Below are positions 28,037-36,405 of a stretch of 61,415 nucleotides of DNA, in pieces. Under the pieces are notes generated by a model. That model was not told where the DNA came from, did not search any database, and worked only from the letters and a program-made list of their open reading frames with translations. This stretch comes from Sulfuriferula sp. (GTDB lineage Bacteria; Pseudomonadota; Gammaproteobacteria; Burkholderiales; Sulfuriferulaceae): assembly GCA_013140765.1 (NCBI GenBank), contig JABFSE010000011.1, positions 1 through 61,415 of the forward strand, in the 5' to 3' direction. Positions within the stretch are counted from its first letter, which is position 1. Every line of letters begins with the position of its first letter. The position numbers were made by a program, and so were the translations under genes.

Positions 28037-29086
28037 CTATGTAGTCGAGGGCGTTATGCCCAATGGAATAAGCAGGGTAAAGCATGTTTTGCCAGGCTCG
28101 CTGGTGACCTCTATCGTGCCGTTGTGCTGGTGGATAAAGGTTTGTGCTAGGGTTAATCCCAAGCCACTGCCGCCTTCTCGGGCTGAAACCAGCGGGAAAA
28201 ATATGCGGTCGCGGATAGCGTCGGGAATGCCAGGGCCGTTGTCTATGATTTGTATCTGCGCGGCTAAGGGGTAGCGTTTCATTGCTAAAGTGACTTGGCG
28301 AGCGACGCGTGTGCGCAGGCATATTTGACCCTTGCTACGCATGGCTTGTACGGCATTGCGAACGACGTTGAGCACCACTTGTATGAGTTGCTCGCGGTCG
28401 CCGATGATGTCGGGGAGGCTGGTATCATAATCACGCTGTATGCGTAGCCCTAGCGGAGTTTCTGCCAGCGTCACACTGCGCACGCGCTCTAGCACTTCAT
28501 GTATGTTGAGTGCTTTAATTTGGGGCAGGCGATGTGGCGTGAGCAATCTATCCATCAGGCTTTGCAGTCGGTCGGATTCTTGGATGATGACTTGCGTGTA
28601 TTCGCGGGTCTCGCTGGATAGCTCGTATTCTAATAATTGCGCCGCGCCGCGTATGCCGCCTAGTGGGTTTTTAATCTCATGGGCTAAGTTGCGCACTAGC
28701 TCGCGATTGGCTTGTTGCTGTAATAACATATGCTCGTCACGTGATATTTTGAGCTGTTGGTCCATGGCGTGGAATTCCAGCATGAATGCGGCAGACGGCG
28801 ATTCTACAGGGGTAAAAGTAGCACTGACTTGTAATGTGCGGTCGTCGATTTGCAGATGTAGTTCGTGCTCGGTAAAGCTGGCATTGTGGGTGATTGCATA
28901 ATCCAGCGCGGCATGAATCTGGGTTGGTTGGTTGAATACCTTATCTAATGCCAGCCCTCTGGTTTGTACTGTGCTTAATGCGAGTAAGTTTTCAGCGGCA
29001 GGATTGATGTAGCGCACGCAACGTTGCGCATCCAGCGCGATAACTGCAGTTGCTAACCACTCTAAGCCGACAAAATAAGGGTTCAT
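28037..29086 (-). CDS. glnL: Nitrogen sensor kinase NtrB
   Basis: 349 residues, no membrane segments. A PAS domain (about 10-120, VIALDAQRCVRYINPAAENLL) precedes the H-box LVRNLAHEIKNPLGGIRGAAQ and an HATPase domain (VVRNAVQAM, DNGPGIPDAIRDRIFFPLVSAREGGSGLGL). Phosphorylates NtrC under nitrogen limitation, controlled by PII. The pair ntrBC here is split from glnA by one unrelated gene. Confidence 0.94.
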   Translation of the reverse strand: MNPYFVGLEWLATAVIALDAQRCVRYINPAAENLLALSTVQTRGLALDKVFNQPTQIHAALDYAITHNASFTEHELHLQIDDRTLQVSATFTPVESPSAAFMLEFHAMDQQLKISRDEHMLLQQQANRELVRNLAHEIKNPLGGIRGAAQLLEYELSSETREYTQVIIQESDRLQSLMDRLLTPHRLPQIKALNIHEVLERVRSVTLAETPLGLRIQRDYDTSLPDIIGDREQLIQVVLNVVRNAVQAMRSKGQICLRTRVARQVTLAMKRYPLAAQIQIIDNGPGIPDAIRDRIFFPLVSAREGGSGLGLTLAQTFIHQHNGTIEVTSEPGKTCFTLLIPLGITPSTT

Positions 29087-29214
29087 TCAGTTTATTCCAA
29101 TATGCTATGCACTTTATTAGGGCATGGTGTGTGTCAAGTTACGTGTATAGCGACGATGCACCATACTGAGTAAGAAGGTAAGCAATTTGTAAGCCAGTTG
29201 AGTGCGGCACGGCG

Positions 29215-29700
29215 TTATCTGACGGTACTTAGCTCTTTACGTAGTGCGTTGATGTTGTCGCGATGAATTTTGATGGCGTGTTCTAGCTTGTCTATGCGCG
29301 TCAAATAGCTCGGACTGCTGGATTTTTCACCTGGGCGGAGTGACTCACCTTCTTTTTTGGCGGTGACTGCATCGGCTAAACTTTGTTCTTCAGTACGTAA
29401 TTCGTCGGATAAAACACGGCGACGCACGCTGTCGCGCTGATTTTGTGTGTTGCTATCTATGCGCGGGAAACTGGCAGGTGTGCTGGTGTTGCGGCTAGGG
29501 CTACTGCTGCGAGTGGCTTTGTCAGTGAGGACTGGCGTGGTGCTGGGCATGGGGCCCAAATCCAGTTTTTTGGCACCTTTGACGGGTTTGTCGGTATAAG
29601 TGACTTCGCCGTTGGCATCTATGTGTTTATAAATTTCGGCCTGAACGGGCAGGCTGACGATGAGCAGCGTAATAAATAGTTTGATAGGTGATTTGTGCAT
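29215..29700 (-). CDS. DUF4124-domain periplasmic protein
   Basis: 161 residues from the ATG at 29700 (MHKSPIKLFITLLIVSLPVQAE), which gives a proper signal peptide; an in-frame start at 29772 would fall in the glnA terminator. The DUF4124 segment follows (IYKHIDANGEVTYTDKPVKGA), a short beta domain with aromatic and Gly positions. After a Ser/Thr-rich stretch, the C-terminal half is a charged coiled coil (LRTEEQSLADAVTAKKEGE; LTRIDKLEHAIKIHRDNINA). Function unknown; often found beside glnA and ntrBC in betaproteobacteria. Confidence 0.8.
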   Translation of the reverse strand: MHKSPIKLFITLLIVSLPVQAEIYKHIDANGEVTYTDKPVKGAKKLDLGPMPSTTPVLTDKATRSSSPSRNTSTPASFPRIDSNTQNQRDSVRRRVLSDELRTEEQSLADAVTAKKEGESLRPGEKSSSPSYLTRIDKLEHAIKIHRDNINALRKELSTVR

Positions 29701-29742
29701 GGATTCAGTGTAGAGCAAGCGTGATGAACAGACAAGCGCAAT

Positions 29743-29769
29743 AAAAAAGGGGCGGAAATCCGCCCCTTT
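29743..29769 (-). terminator. Terminator of glnA
   Basis: On the minus strand AAAGGGGCGGA and TCCGCCCCTTT form a perfect stem with a short loop, followed by TTTTTATTG. Confidence 0.9.
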
Positions 29770-29784
29770 CATTAACTCACTAAA

Positions 29785-31194
29785 TTACAGCGAGTAGTAC
29801 ATTTCAAATTCAACAGGGTGAGTTGTCATACGGAACTTAGTGACTTCTTCCATTTTCAGTTCGATGTACGCATCTATCATTTCGTTAGAGAATACGCCGC
29901 CACGAGTCAAGAAATCACGATCCGCATCGAGTGCTTCTAATGCCATTTCTAAAGAGTGGCAAACTTTAGGGATTTTTGCTTCTTCTTCAGGGGGCAAGTC
30001 ATACAGGTTTTTGTCTGCGGCATCGCCAGGGTGGATTTTGTTCTGAATACCATCCAAACCTGCCATCATCAACGCAGTAAACGCTAAGTATGGGTTAGCT
30101 GAAGGATCAGGGAAACGCACTTCGATACGGCGACCTTTTTCGCTGGCGACGTGCGGGATGCGGATAGAAGCTGAACGGTTTTTAGCCGAGTAAGCCAGCA
30201 TCACAGGTGCTTCGTAGCCTGGAACTAAACGCTTGTATGAGTTAGTGCCTGGGTTGGTAATCGCGTTCAATGCTTTAGCGTGCTTGATGATGCCGCCGAT
30301 GTAATACAAAGCGGTTTCTGACAAGCCAGCGTAACCGTTACCTGCGAACAAGTTTTTACCATCTTTCCAGATAGATTGGTGTACGTGCATACCCGAGCCA
30401 TTATCGCCAACGATCGGTTTAGGCATGAATGTCGCGGTTTTACCGTAAGCGTGTGCGACGTTGTGAACCACGTATTTCAATGTTTGGGTTTGGTCAGCAC
30501 GTTTAACTAAGGTGTTGAATACAGTGCCGATTTCGCATTGACCAGCGGTCGCAACTTCGTGGTGATGCACTTCGACAGGCACGCCCATGTCTTCTAACGC
30601 CAAGCACATTGCTGAACGAATGTCATGCAGGCTGTCAACGGGTGGTACTGGGAAATAGCCGCCTTTAACACCTGGACGGTGACCCATGTTGCCGCCTTCA
30701 TATTTCTCGTCTGAGCTCCAAGCGGCTTCTTCAGAATTGATTTTGACTGATGTACCCGACATGTCTGTCTTCCAGGTCACTGAGTCGAAAATGAAGAATT
30801 CTGGTTCGGGGCCGAAATAAGCGGTATCACCTATGCCTGTAGATTTCAAATAGGCTTCGCCGCGTTTAGCGATAGAGCGTGGGTCGCGGTCGTAACCTTT
30901 CATGTCGGAAGGCTCGATAACATCGCAAGTGATAATCATGGTGGACTCATCCATAAATGGATCCATGCGTGCGGTATCAGGATCTGGCATCAATATCATG
31001 TCAGATGCTTGTATGCCTTTCCAGCCAGCGATAGATGAGCCGTCAAATGCGTGACCATCGGTGAATTTGTCGTCGTTGAATTGTTTAACAGGCACGGTAA
31101 CATGTTGCTCTTTACCTCGGGTATCGGTGAAACGAAAGTCAACGAATTTAACATCGTTGTCTTTAACCATTTGCATTACATCAGCAACCACCAT
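29785..31194 (-). CDS. glnA: Glutamine synthetase type I
   Basis: 469 residues, the dodecameric GSI-beta form. Visible: [47 protein letters not shown], the active loop [39 protein letters not shown] and the adenylylation region [11 protein letters not shown] with the target Tyr. GAGGA precedes the ATG. Controlled by sigma54/NtrC sites upstream. Confidence 0.97.
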   Translation of the reverse strand: MVVADVMQMVKDNDVKFVDFRFTDTRGKEQHVTVPVKQFNDDKFTDGHAFDGSSIAGWKGIQASDMILMPDPDTARMDPFMDESTMIITCDVIEPSDMKGYDRDPRSIAKRGEAYLKSTGIGDTAYFGPEPEFFIFDSVTWKTDMSGTSVKINSEEAAWSSDEKYEGGNMGHRPGVKGGYFPVPPVDSLHDIRSAMCLALEDMGVPVEVHHHEVATAGQCEIGTVFNTLVKRADQTQTLKYVVHNVAHAYGKTATFMPKPIVGDNGSGMHVHQSIWKDGKNLFAGNGYAGLSETALYYIGGIIKHAKALNAITNPGTNSYKRLVPGYEAPVMLAYSAKNRSASIRIPHVASEKGRRIEVRFPDPSANPYLAFTALMMAGLDGIQNKIHPGDAADKNLYDLPPEEEAKIPKVCHSLEMALEALDADRDFLTRGGVFSNEMIDAYIELKMEEVTKFRMTTHPVEFEMYYSL

Positions 31195-31257
31195 AGTGCA
31201 TTCCTCGCTTATAAAAATAACATAAAAATTTTAACCATCCATTGCTGGCAGAGTTAA

Positions 31258-31274
31258 AGCATGTTCTGTGCCAA
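31258..31274 (-). promoter_or_regulatory. Sigma54 promoter of glnA
   Basis: Minus strand TTGGCACAGAACATGCT: the -24 GG (TGGCAC) and the -12 GC (TGC) elements in the fixed spacing, 64 bases before the glnA start. Confidence 0.8.
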
Positions 31275-31383
31275 AAACCTAACAATAAAATCACGCTTAC
31301 CCAAACACAGCTGTGATTATGCTAGTTTAGCCTAGTGCGTGTAAAGATGCTAAGACAACAATTTTAGCATTGCGTGAAATTTA

Positions 31384-31450
31384 TGCACCAATACGGTGCT
31401 TTTGGTCGTGGTGTGCGTTTATTTGGTGCAAAAATCCTATTTGTGCACCA
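31384..31450. promoter_or_regulatory. NtrC binding sites upstream of glnA
   Basis: TGCACCAATACGGTGCT at 31384-31400 is a 17-bp NtrC box (TGCACC-N5-GGTGC). Two more half-sites, TGGTGCA at 31424-31430 and TGCACCA at 31444-31450, lie about four turns further up. They sit 110-180 bp from the sigma54 promoter, as enhancers do. The sites also lie just upstream of the divergent rhodanese gene. The rest of 31275-31383 shows no gene. Confidence 0.7.
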
Positions 31451-31507
31451 GCGTGTCAGTGGCTATACTGAATAATCTTACCGTCAACCATGTTAAGGAG
31501 TGTGGAC

Positions 31508-31960
31508 ATGTCTACTTTAAGTGCTATTTTACAAACCGCCCAAGCGCGTGCGTTGGCGGCTAATTTACCCTACGCAGGGGCGTTGACGCCGACCGAGGCC
31601 TATTATCTCAGCCAGCATGCACCTAGTGCGCGTATTGTCGATGTGCGTAGCCATGCAGAGCAAGATTTGGTCGGCGTAGTCGAGTCTGCGGTTGCGGTTG
31701 AGTGGCAGCATTTTCCTGGCTGGCAAGCTAATCCTTATTTTCTCGCGCAACTCAAGGCGGCGGTCGATACTGAGGCGTTGGTGATGTTTATGTGCCGCTC
31801 TGGTGGGCGTTCAAATAATGCCGCTATTGCAGCGCAAGCGGCAGGGTACAGCGCGGCGTATAACATTCTCGAAGGTTTTGAAGGCGATAAAAATGCGGCG
31901 GGGCAACGTGGTTGTAAAAACGGTTGGAAAGTCGCTGGCTTACCTTGGCAACATAAATAG
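31508..31960 (+). CDS. Rhodanese-domain sulfurtransferase
   Basis: 150 residues from the ATG at 31508, which follows AAGGAGTGTGGAC. Single rhodanese domain: SARIVDVRSHAEQDL, then the active loop MFMCRSGGRS with the catalytic Cys that carries persulfide. No signal peptide, so cytoplasmic. Start is divergent from glnA and may feel the NtrC region. Substrate unknown. Confidence 0.86.
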   Translation: MSTLSAILQTAQARALAANLPYAGALTPTEAYYLSQHAPSARIVDVRSHAEQDLVGVVESAVAVEWQHFPGWQANPYFLAQLKAAVDTEALVMFMCRSGGRSNNAAIAAQAAGYSAAYNILEGFEGDKNAAGQRGCKNGWKVAGLPWQHK

Positions 31961-32020
31961 TCGCGCTCAAATGATGGGCGACGCGTTAGAATCTATATTT
32001 TGTCGATGGAGAGCTGGCGA

Positions 32021-32836
32021 GTGAGTAAGCATTATGTGGTAATTGGCAATCCTGTCGCCCATTCTAAATCGCCGCTGATACATGCTGCTTTTGCACAGCA
32101 AACTGGGCAAGACGTGCGTTATGAGCGCCTGCTCGCACCATTGGATGGCTTTGTAAATGCGGTGCGTAGCTTCCAAGCTGAGGGTGGTAATGGCGCGAAT
32201 GTGACCGTGCCGTTCAAAGAGGCGGCTTGGCAATTAGCCGATACGATGACACCACGGGCGCGATTGGCAGGGGCAGCGAACACGTTGGTGTTTTCCGATT
32301 TAGGCATACACGCTGACAATACCGATGGCGTGGGGTTGGTGACAGATATACAAAAAAATCTAGGTTATGCGTTAGCAGGTCGGCGAGTATTGGTGATGGG
32401 CGCGGGCGGCGCGGCGCGTGGGGTGATTGCGCCGATACTGGCGGCATTGCCCGCTTTTGTGGTGATAGCTAATCGCACTGCGGCTAAAGCGGCGGCGTTG
32501 CGCACGCTGTTTGCACCGTTCGGTATCGTTGAGGCGGCAAGCTATCAGGCGTTGGCAGGGATGCAATTTGACTGCGTTATCAATGCGACTTCAGCCAGTT
32601 TGGCGGGGCAGGTGATTGATTTGCCTGATGCTTTATTCGCGACGGGGAGCTTGGTCTATGACATGATGTATGCCACCCAACCAACGCCGTTTATGCAATA
32701 TGCGCAACAGCACGGCGCGGCACAGGTTGCCGACGGTTTAGGTATGCTGGTTGAGCAAGCCGCTGTTGCTTTTCATTTGTGGCAAGGCGTGATGCCTGAC
32801 ACACACGCTGTTATTTCACATTTGCGAGCTTTATGA
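32021..32836 (+). CDS. aroE: Shikimate dehydrogenase
   Basis: 271 residues from a GTG at 32021 (MSKHYVVIGNP), preceded by GGAGAGCTGGCGA; an in-frame TTG 21 bases earlier is possible. Reduces dehydroshikimate with NADPH. Visible: NPVAHSKSPLIHAAF (substrate site), VTVPFKEAAWQLAD with the catalytic Lys, MGAGGAARGVI (NADP loop) and INATSASLAGQVID. The stop overlaps mtgA by four bases. Confidence 0.94.
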   Translation: MSKHYVVIGNPVAHSKSPLIHAAFAQQTGQDVRYERLLAPLDGFVNAVRSFQAEGGNGANVTVPFKEAAWQLADTMTPRARLAGAANTLVFSDLGIHADNTDGVGLVTDIQKNLGYALAGRRVLVMGAGGAARGVIAPILAALPAFVVIANRTAAKAAALRTLFAPFGIVEAASYQALAGMQFDCVINATSASLAGQVIDLPDALFATGSLVYDMMYATQPTPFMQYAQQHGAAQVADGLGMLVEQAAVAFHLWQGVMPDTHAVISHLRAL

Positions 32837-33525
32837 TATTCAAATGGATTAAGCGCTGTCTATTCGCGTTATTGACGATAGTGATACTTTACCAATTTTG
32901 GCTGTTTGCCCACGTCTGGTGGTGGGTGGATCATAACCCCGATAACAGCGCATTCATGGATGAGCGGCTCAATATCATGCAGGCGCAAAACGCTGATGCC
33001 GAATTGCGCTTTAAGTGGGTTCCCTATAGCCAGATTTCAGGTAATTTGAAACGCGCCTTGATTGCCGCCGAAGACAGTAAATTTTTAAGCCATGATGGCT
33101 TTGATTGGGAGGGCATACAAAATGCCGCCGAAAAAAACCTGAAAAAAGGCAAAATCGTCGCAGGCGGTTCTACCATTAGCCAGCAACTAGCCAAAAATTT
33201 ATTTTTGTCAGGTCAGCGCACGCCTTGGCGCAAAATTGAAGAGGCTATTATTACCGTCATGTTAGAACAAATGATGTCCAAACATCGTATTCTAGAAATT
33301 TATATGAATGTGATTGAGTGGGGTGATGGCGTATTTGGGGCGCAAGCTGCATCTTATTATTACTATCGTACCAAGCCTGCCAATTTAAGTGCGACGCAGG
33401 CAGCTAAATTAGCCGCCATGGTTCCCAATCCGCGCTATTACGATACGCATCGCAGTGCGCGTGGTTTGTTGCATAGAGCCGCCATTATTCAAGCGCGTAT
33501 GCCGCTCGTCGCAGTGCCGAAATAA
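32833..33525 (+). CDS. mtgA: Monofunctional peptidoglycan glycosyltransferase
   Basis: 230 residues: one N-terminal membrane anchor, then a GT51 domain with LIAAEDSKFLSHDGFDW (catalytic Glu), GGSTISQQLAKNLFLS and EEAIITVMLEQMMSKHRILE, and a IYMNVIEWGDGVFGAQ stretch. Polymerises lipid II glycan without a transpeptidase domain. Overlaps aroE (ATGA), which is frequent in betaproteobacteria. Confidence 0.95.
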   Translation: MIFKWIKRCLFALLTIVILYQFWLFAHVWWWVDHNPDNSAFMDERLNIMQAQNADAELRFKWVPYSQISGNLKRALIAAEDSKFLSHDGFDWEGIQNAAEKNLKKGKIVAGGSTISQQLAKNLFLSGQRTPWRKIEEAIITVMLEQMMSKHRILEIYMNVIEWGDGVFGAQAASYYYYRTKPANLSATQAAKLAAMVPNPRYYDTHRSARGLLHRAAIIQARMPLVAVPK

Positions 33526-33575
33526 AAAATGACTTGACGCAGGCGACTAAATCGCGTCTAATAGCCCGCTGTTGT

Positions 33576-33651
33576 GGCTGGATAGCTCAGTTGGTAGAGC
33601 AGCGGATTGAAAATCCGCGTGTCGCAGGTTCGATTCCCGCTCCAGCCACCA
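33576..33651 (+). tRNA. tRNA-Phe (anticodon GAA)
   Basis: 76 nt with encoded CCA. Acceptor GGCTGGA/TCCAGCC, D arm GCTC-AGTTGGTA-GAGC, anticodon stem GCGGA-TTGAAAA-TCCGC, T arm GCAGG... with TTCGATT. The flanks hold a terminator at 33667. Confidence 0.97.
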
Positions 33652-33666
33652 ACTATCAGTATCGCC

Positions 33667-33699
33667 AAAAAAGCCCGTAATTAACTTGCGGGCTTTTTT
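33667..33699 (+). terminator. Terminator after tRNA-Phe
   Basis: AAAAAAGCCCG and CGGGCTTTTTT around an 11-base loop, immediately after the tRNA. Confidence 0.88.
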
Positions 33700-33799
33700 G
33701 CGTCTGTTATTTGTCTGCCACACTGCATTTTTTGTTAAGTCTCGTTTAAGTTTGCGCCGTTATGCTTTAGCCATTCATTTTGAATTTGTAGGAGTGGTT

Positions 33800-34558
33800 A
33801 TGGATGGTAAAATTACGCAAACGTTGAGCAAAGTACCCGAAGTTACTTTGCTATTCTGGATAATTAAAATAGCGGCGACGACGCTAGGGGAGACGGGCGG
33901 GGATGCCGTTTCTATGTCGATGAACTTGGGCTATTTGATAGGTACGGGTATTTTTGCGGCATTGTTTGTGGGGGCGGTTTGGTGGCAGATTTCGGCGCAA
34001 AAATTTCATCCAGCGTTGTATTGGTTCGCTATTATTGCTTCAACCACAGTGGGGACGACGTTGGCTGATTTCGCTGATCGTTCCATGGGGGTCGGTTATA
34101 CAGGTGGGTCGTTGATATTGTTAAGTTTGCTACTTACAACGCTGTATGTCTGGTATCGCACGATGGGTACGGTGGCGGTTGAGTCGGTGAGTACGCCAAA
34201 AACAGAGGTCTTTTATTGGCTGACTATTATGTTTTCACAAACGTTGGGCACGGCTTTGGGTGATTGGACAGCAAGTACAGCAGGCTTGGGTTATGTAGGC
34301 GGAGCGGTGGTTTTTAGTGTGTTATTGACGCTGGTGGTTGTCGCTTATTATCGTACACGGATTTCTCATATAGCATTGTTTTGGGCGGCATTTATTTTGA
34401 CCCGTCCGTTGGGTGCGGTGGTGGGCGATTTCCTCGATAAGCCTGTGAGTGCAGGCGGCTTAGAGTTGAGTCGCTATCTTGCGACAGCGGTGTTGCTAGG
34501 TTTTATTGCCTTGTGCATTATGATTTTCCCGCAACGGGCGGCGACTAAGGCGCATTAA
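33800..34558 (+). CDS. Membrane protein with four internal repeats (COG4705-like)
   Basis: 252 residues from the ATG at 33800 with AGGAG nine bases upstream; earlier in-frame starts overlap the tRNA terminator. Eight hydrophobic segments in four repeated units; each unit carries a T-x-G-x-x-x-(G/A)-D pattern: TTLGETGGD, TTVGTTLAD, QTLGTALGD and RPLGAVVGD, followed by a GYxxG turn and two helices. The family is widespread but its function is not established to my knowledge. Alternation of polar Asp in membrane segments suggests transport of a cation, which is inference. Confidence 0.75.
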   Translation: MDGKITQTLSKVPEVTLLFWIIKIAATTLGETGGDAVSMSMNLGYLIGTGIFAALFVGAVWWQISAQKFHPALYWFAIIASTTVGTTLADFADRSMGVGYTGGSLILLSLLLTTLYVWYRTMGTVAVESVSTPKTEVFYWLTIMFSQTLGTALGDWTASTAGLGYVGGAVVFSVLLTLVVVAYYRTRISHIALFWAAFILTRPLGAVVGDFLDKPVSAGGLELSRYLATAVLLGFIALCIMIFPQRAATKAH

Positions 34559-34632
34559 GCGCGTGCTAGGGATGGAGGCTAGTGTTTAATATGATATAGT
34601 CATTATTCTTATCTTCGCCTAGCCTAATTATC

Positions 34633-35427
34633 ATGAGTGCTGACCTAAAACTGACTCAACAATTGCAACAAACTGTGCAAGATTTAGAAATTGAACTGAT
34701 CACTACGATAGAGCACGGTGATGTGATTGAGCAGCAATTGGACGCGCTGAATCGGCAATTGATGCTTGAAATAAAGCAGCGACAAATAGCCGAGGCACGT
34801 TTGGAGGCGGTTCTAGCAGTTGTTAATCAGCAGAAAGAAGATTTGGAGGTTTTGGTCGATACGCTGGCAGTACATGGCGATGAAGTGGATGTGCGTTGGA
34901 TGTCGCGTTATGCGGACATCGAGCAGTTAGTGCGTAAAGATGGGCTGACAAAAATTGGTAATCGTAGGCATTTCGATGATTATTTAGCGCATATGTTACT
35001 GGATTGTCAGCACACTAGTACGCCATTGGCATTGGTATTTTGCGATATTGATTATTTTAAGCGATACAATGATAGTTGTGGTCATTGGGAAGGCGATACG
35101 GTGTTAATTAAAGTGGCACAGGCCTTGCAGTCCGTGTGTCAGCGTCCTGTAGATAGACCGATGCGTTATGGTGGAGAAGAGTTCGCTTTGGTTTTACCTG
35201 ATACCGATAAAGCAGGCGCGGTTCAGGTCGCAGAAAGCTTGCAGGCGACATTGCTTGCAATGAATTTACCTCACAAACATTCACCGTTTGGACGAATTAC
35301 ACTCAGTATTGGTGTGGTTAGTTTATTGCCAAGTAATATAGAAACTGCGCATAGCTTGGTTGTGCGTGCAGATGCTTTGCTATATCGGGCGAAAGAGCTG
35401 GGGCGTAATCGCATTGAGACCGCGTAA
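34633..35427 (+). CDS. Diguanylate cyclase with N-terminal coiled coil
   Basis: 264 residues. The first 85 or so form a coiled coil (LQQTVQDLEIELITTIEHG, EIKQRQIAEARLEAVLAVV), then a GGDEF domain with FCDIDYFKRYNDSCGHWEGD and the active site RYGGEEFALVLPD. No membrane segment, so soluble. It leads a four-gene set with the HATPase, STAS and SpoIIE genes, so it may be switched by partner proteins. No obvious RxxD inhibitory site. Confidence 0.92.
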   Translation: MSADLKLTQQLQQTVQDLEIELITTIEHGDVIEQQLDALNRQLMLEIKQRQIAEARLEAVLAVVNQQKEDLEVLVDTLAVHGDEVDVRWMSRYADIEQLVRKDGLTKIGNRRHFDDYLAHMLLDCQHTSTPLALVFCDIDYFKRYNDSCGHWEGDTVLIKVAQALQSVCQRPVDRPMRYGGEEFALVLPDTDKAGAVQVAESLQATLLAMNLPHKHSPFGRITLSIGVVSLLPSNIETAHSLVVRADALLYRAKELGRNRIETA

Positions 35428-35447
35428 GGCTTAGAAAGGGGAGGAGC

Positions 35448-36017
35448 ATGGTAGTTGAGTATTATGGTGCGCAAGTTGGCTTGCCCGTGATGAGTGAACG
35501 CTTGATATTGAGCTTTTCGCCAGGGCAGTTGCCGTTAAAGCAACGTTGGCGGAATAATGGGTTGTCGGCAGATTTTATGGGTGACTATGTGACGGCTTTT
35601 TTCCCGCGCGATGATGGTGAGCCGTCTACCGCTCGGCGGCAGGCTGAGATTAAGGGTGCTGTCACTTATATAGCCAATGAACTGCTAGAAAATGCAATGA
35701 AATATCATGATGAGTCTAGCACTGCCTTGATAGAGTTGACACTAGAAATGGGGGAGGATAAGCTCATTTTTCGGCTACGTCATGCCGTGACCATTGCTAG
35801 ATTAGCTGTGTTGAGGGAGTTTATTGCGCGATTAACGGCTAGTGATGCAGACACGCTGTATATGGAACAGCTTGAAGAAAATGCAATGAGTGCGCAGTCA
35901 TCAGGGCTGGGTTTGCTCACAATGATCAATGATTATAATGCGGATATTGCTTGGCAATTTGAAAGTGTCGCAGAAATGAATTGGTGCGTTGGTACGCAAG
36001 TTTGTATGCCCATTTGA
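35448..36017 (+). CDS. HATPase-type ATP-binding protein (Slr1658-like)
   Basis: 189 residues. An N-box ANELLENAMKYHDE and a G-like box SSGLGLLTMINDYNADIAW mark a GHKL ATP-binding domain without an H-box, as in anti-sigma kinases and the slr1658-type proteins paired with a STAS-like partner. Starts 20 bases after the cyclase with AGGGGAGGAGC before the ATG. Likely the kinase arm of a partner-switching module. Confidence 0.78.
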   Translation: MVVEYYGAQVGLPVMSERLILSFSPGQLPLKQRWRNNGLSADFMGDYVTAFFPRDDGEPSTARRQAEIKGAVTYIANELLENAMKYHDESSTALIELTLEMGEDKLIFRLRHAVTIARLAVLREFIARLTASDADTLYMEQLEENAMSAQSSGLGLLTMINDYNADIAWQFESVAEMNWCVGTQVCMPI

Positions 36018-36060
36018 AATGCGCATGAGTTAATGATTATTAAGAGCTAAGGGGGCGCGG

Positions 36061-36405
36061 GTGAATCAAATCGAAGGTGAAGGATACAAAGCATCAATTG
36101 ACGAAGCGCAGCAAATTTTGCGTATTGAAGGTACGTTGCGCTTAAACGGACTGGGTGAGTATGTGCCGATTTCAGCTATGTTGAGTCGTTTACTCCTTTT
36201 GGGGGCAACGCCTGTGTTGGATTTGACTAGTTTGGGTTTTCTCAATAGCTCAGGTATCGCTGTGTTATCTAAGTTTGTTATCGAAGCGCGGACACTTAAT
36301 TTACAAACTTTGCGTATTCTGGGGGCGGAATCAGTGCCTTGGCAAGGGAAGTCATTACGCAATTTGCAACGCTTAATGCCTGCGTTGACGTTAGAGTTAA
36401 TATAA
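36061..36405 (+). CDS. STAS-like anti-sigma-antagonist (Slr1659-like)
   Basis: 114 residues, GTG start after AAGGGGGCGCG. Shows a STAS fold with the phosphorylatable-Ser region LDLTSLGFLNSSGIAVLSK. Such proteins are phosphorylated by the HATPase and dephosphorylated by the SpoIIE-type phosphatase encoded next, with no gap before its ATG. The end of the protein is shorter than in the SpoIIAA type, typical for the slr1659 group. Confidence 0.8.
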   Translation: MNQIEGEGYKASIDEAQQILRIEGTLRLNGLGEYVPISAMLSRLLLLGATPVLDLTSLGFLNSSGIAVLSKFVIEARTLNLQTLRILGAESVPWQGKSLRNLQRLMPALTLELI

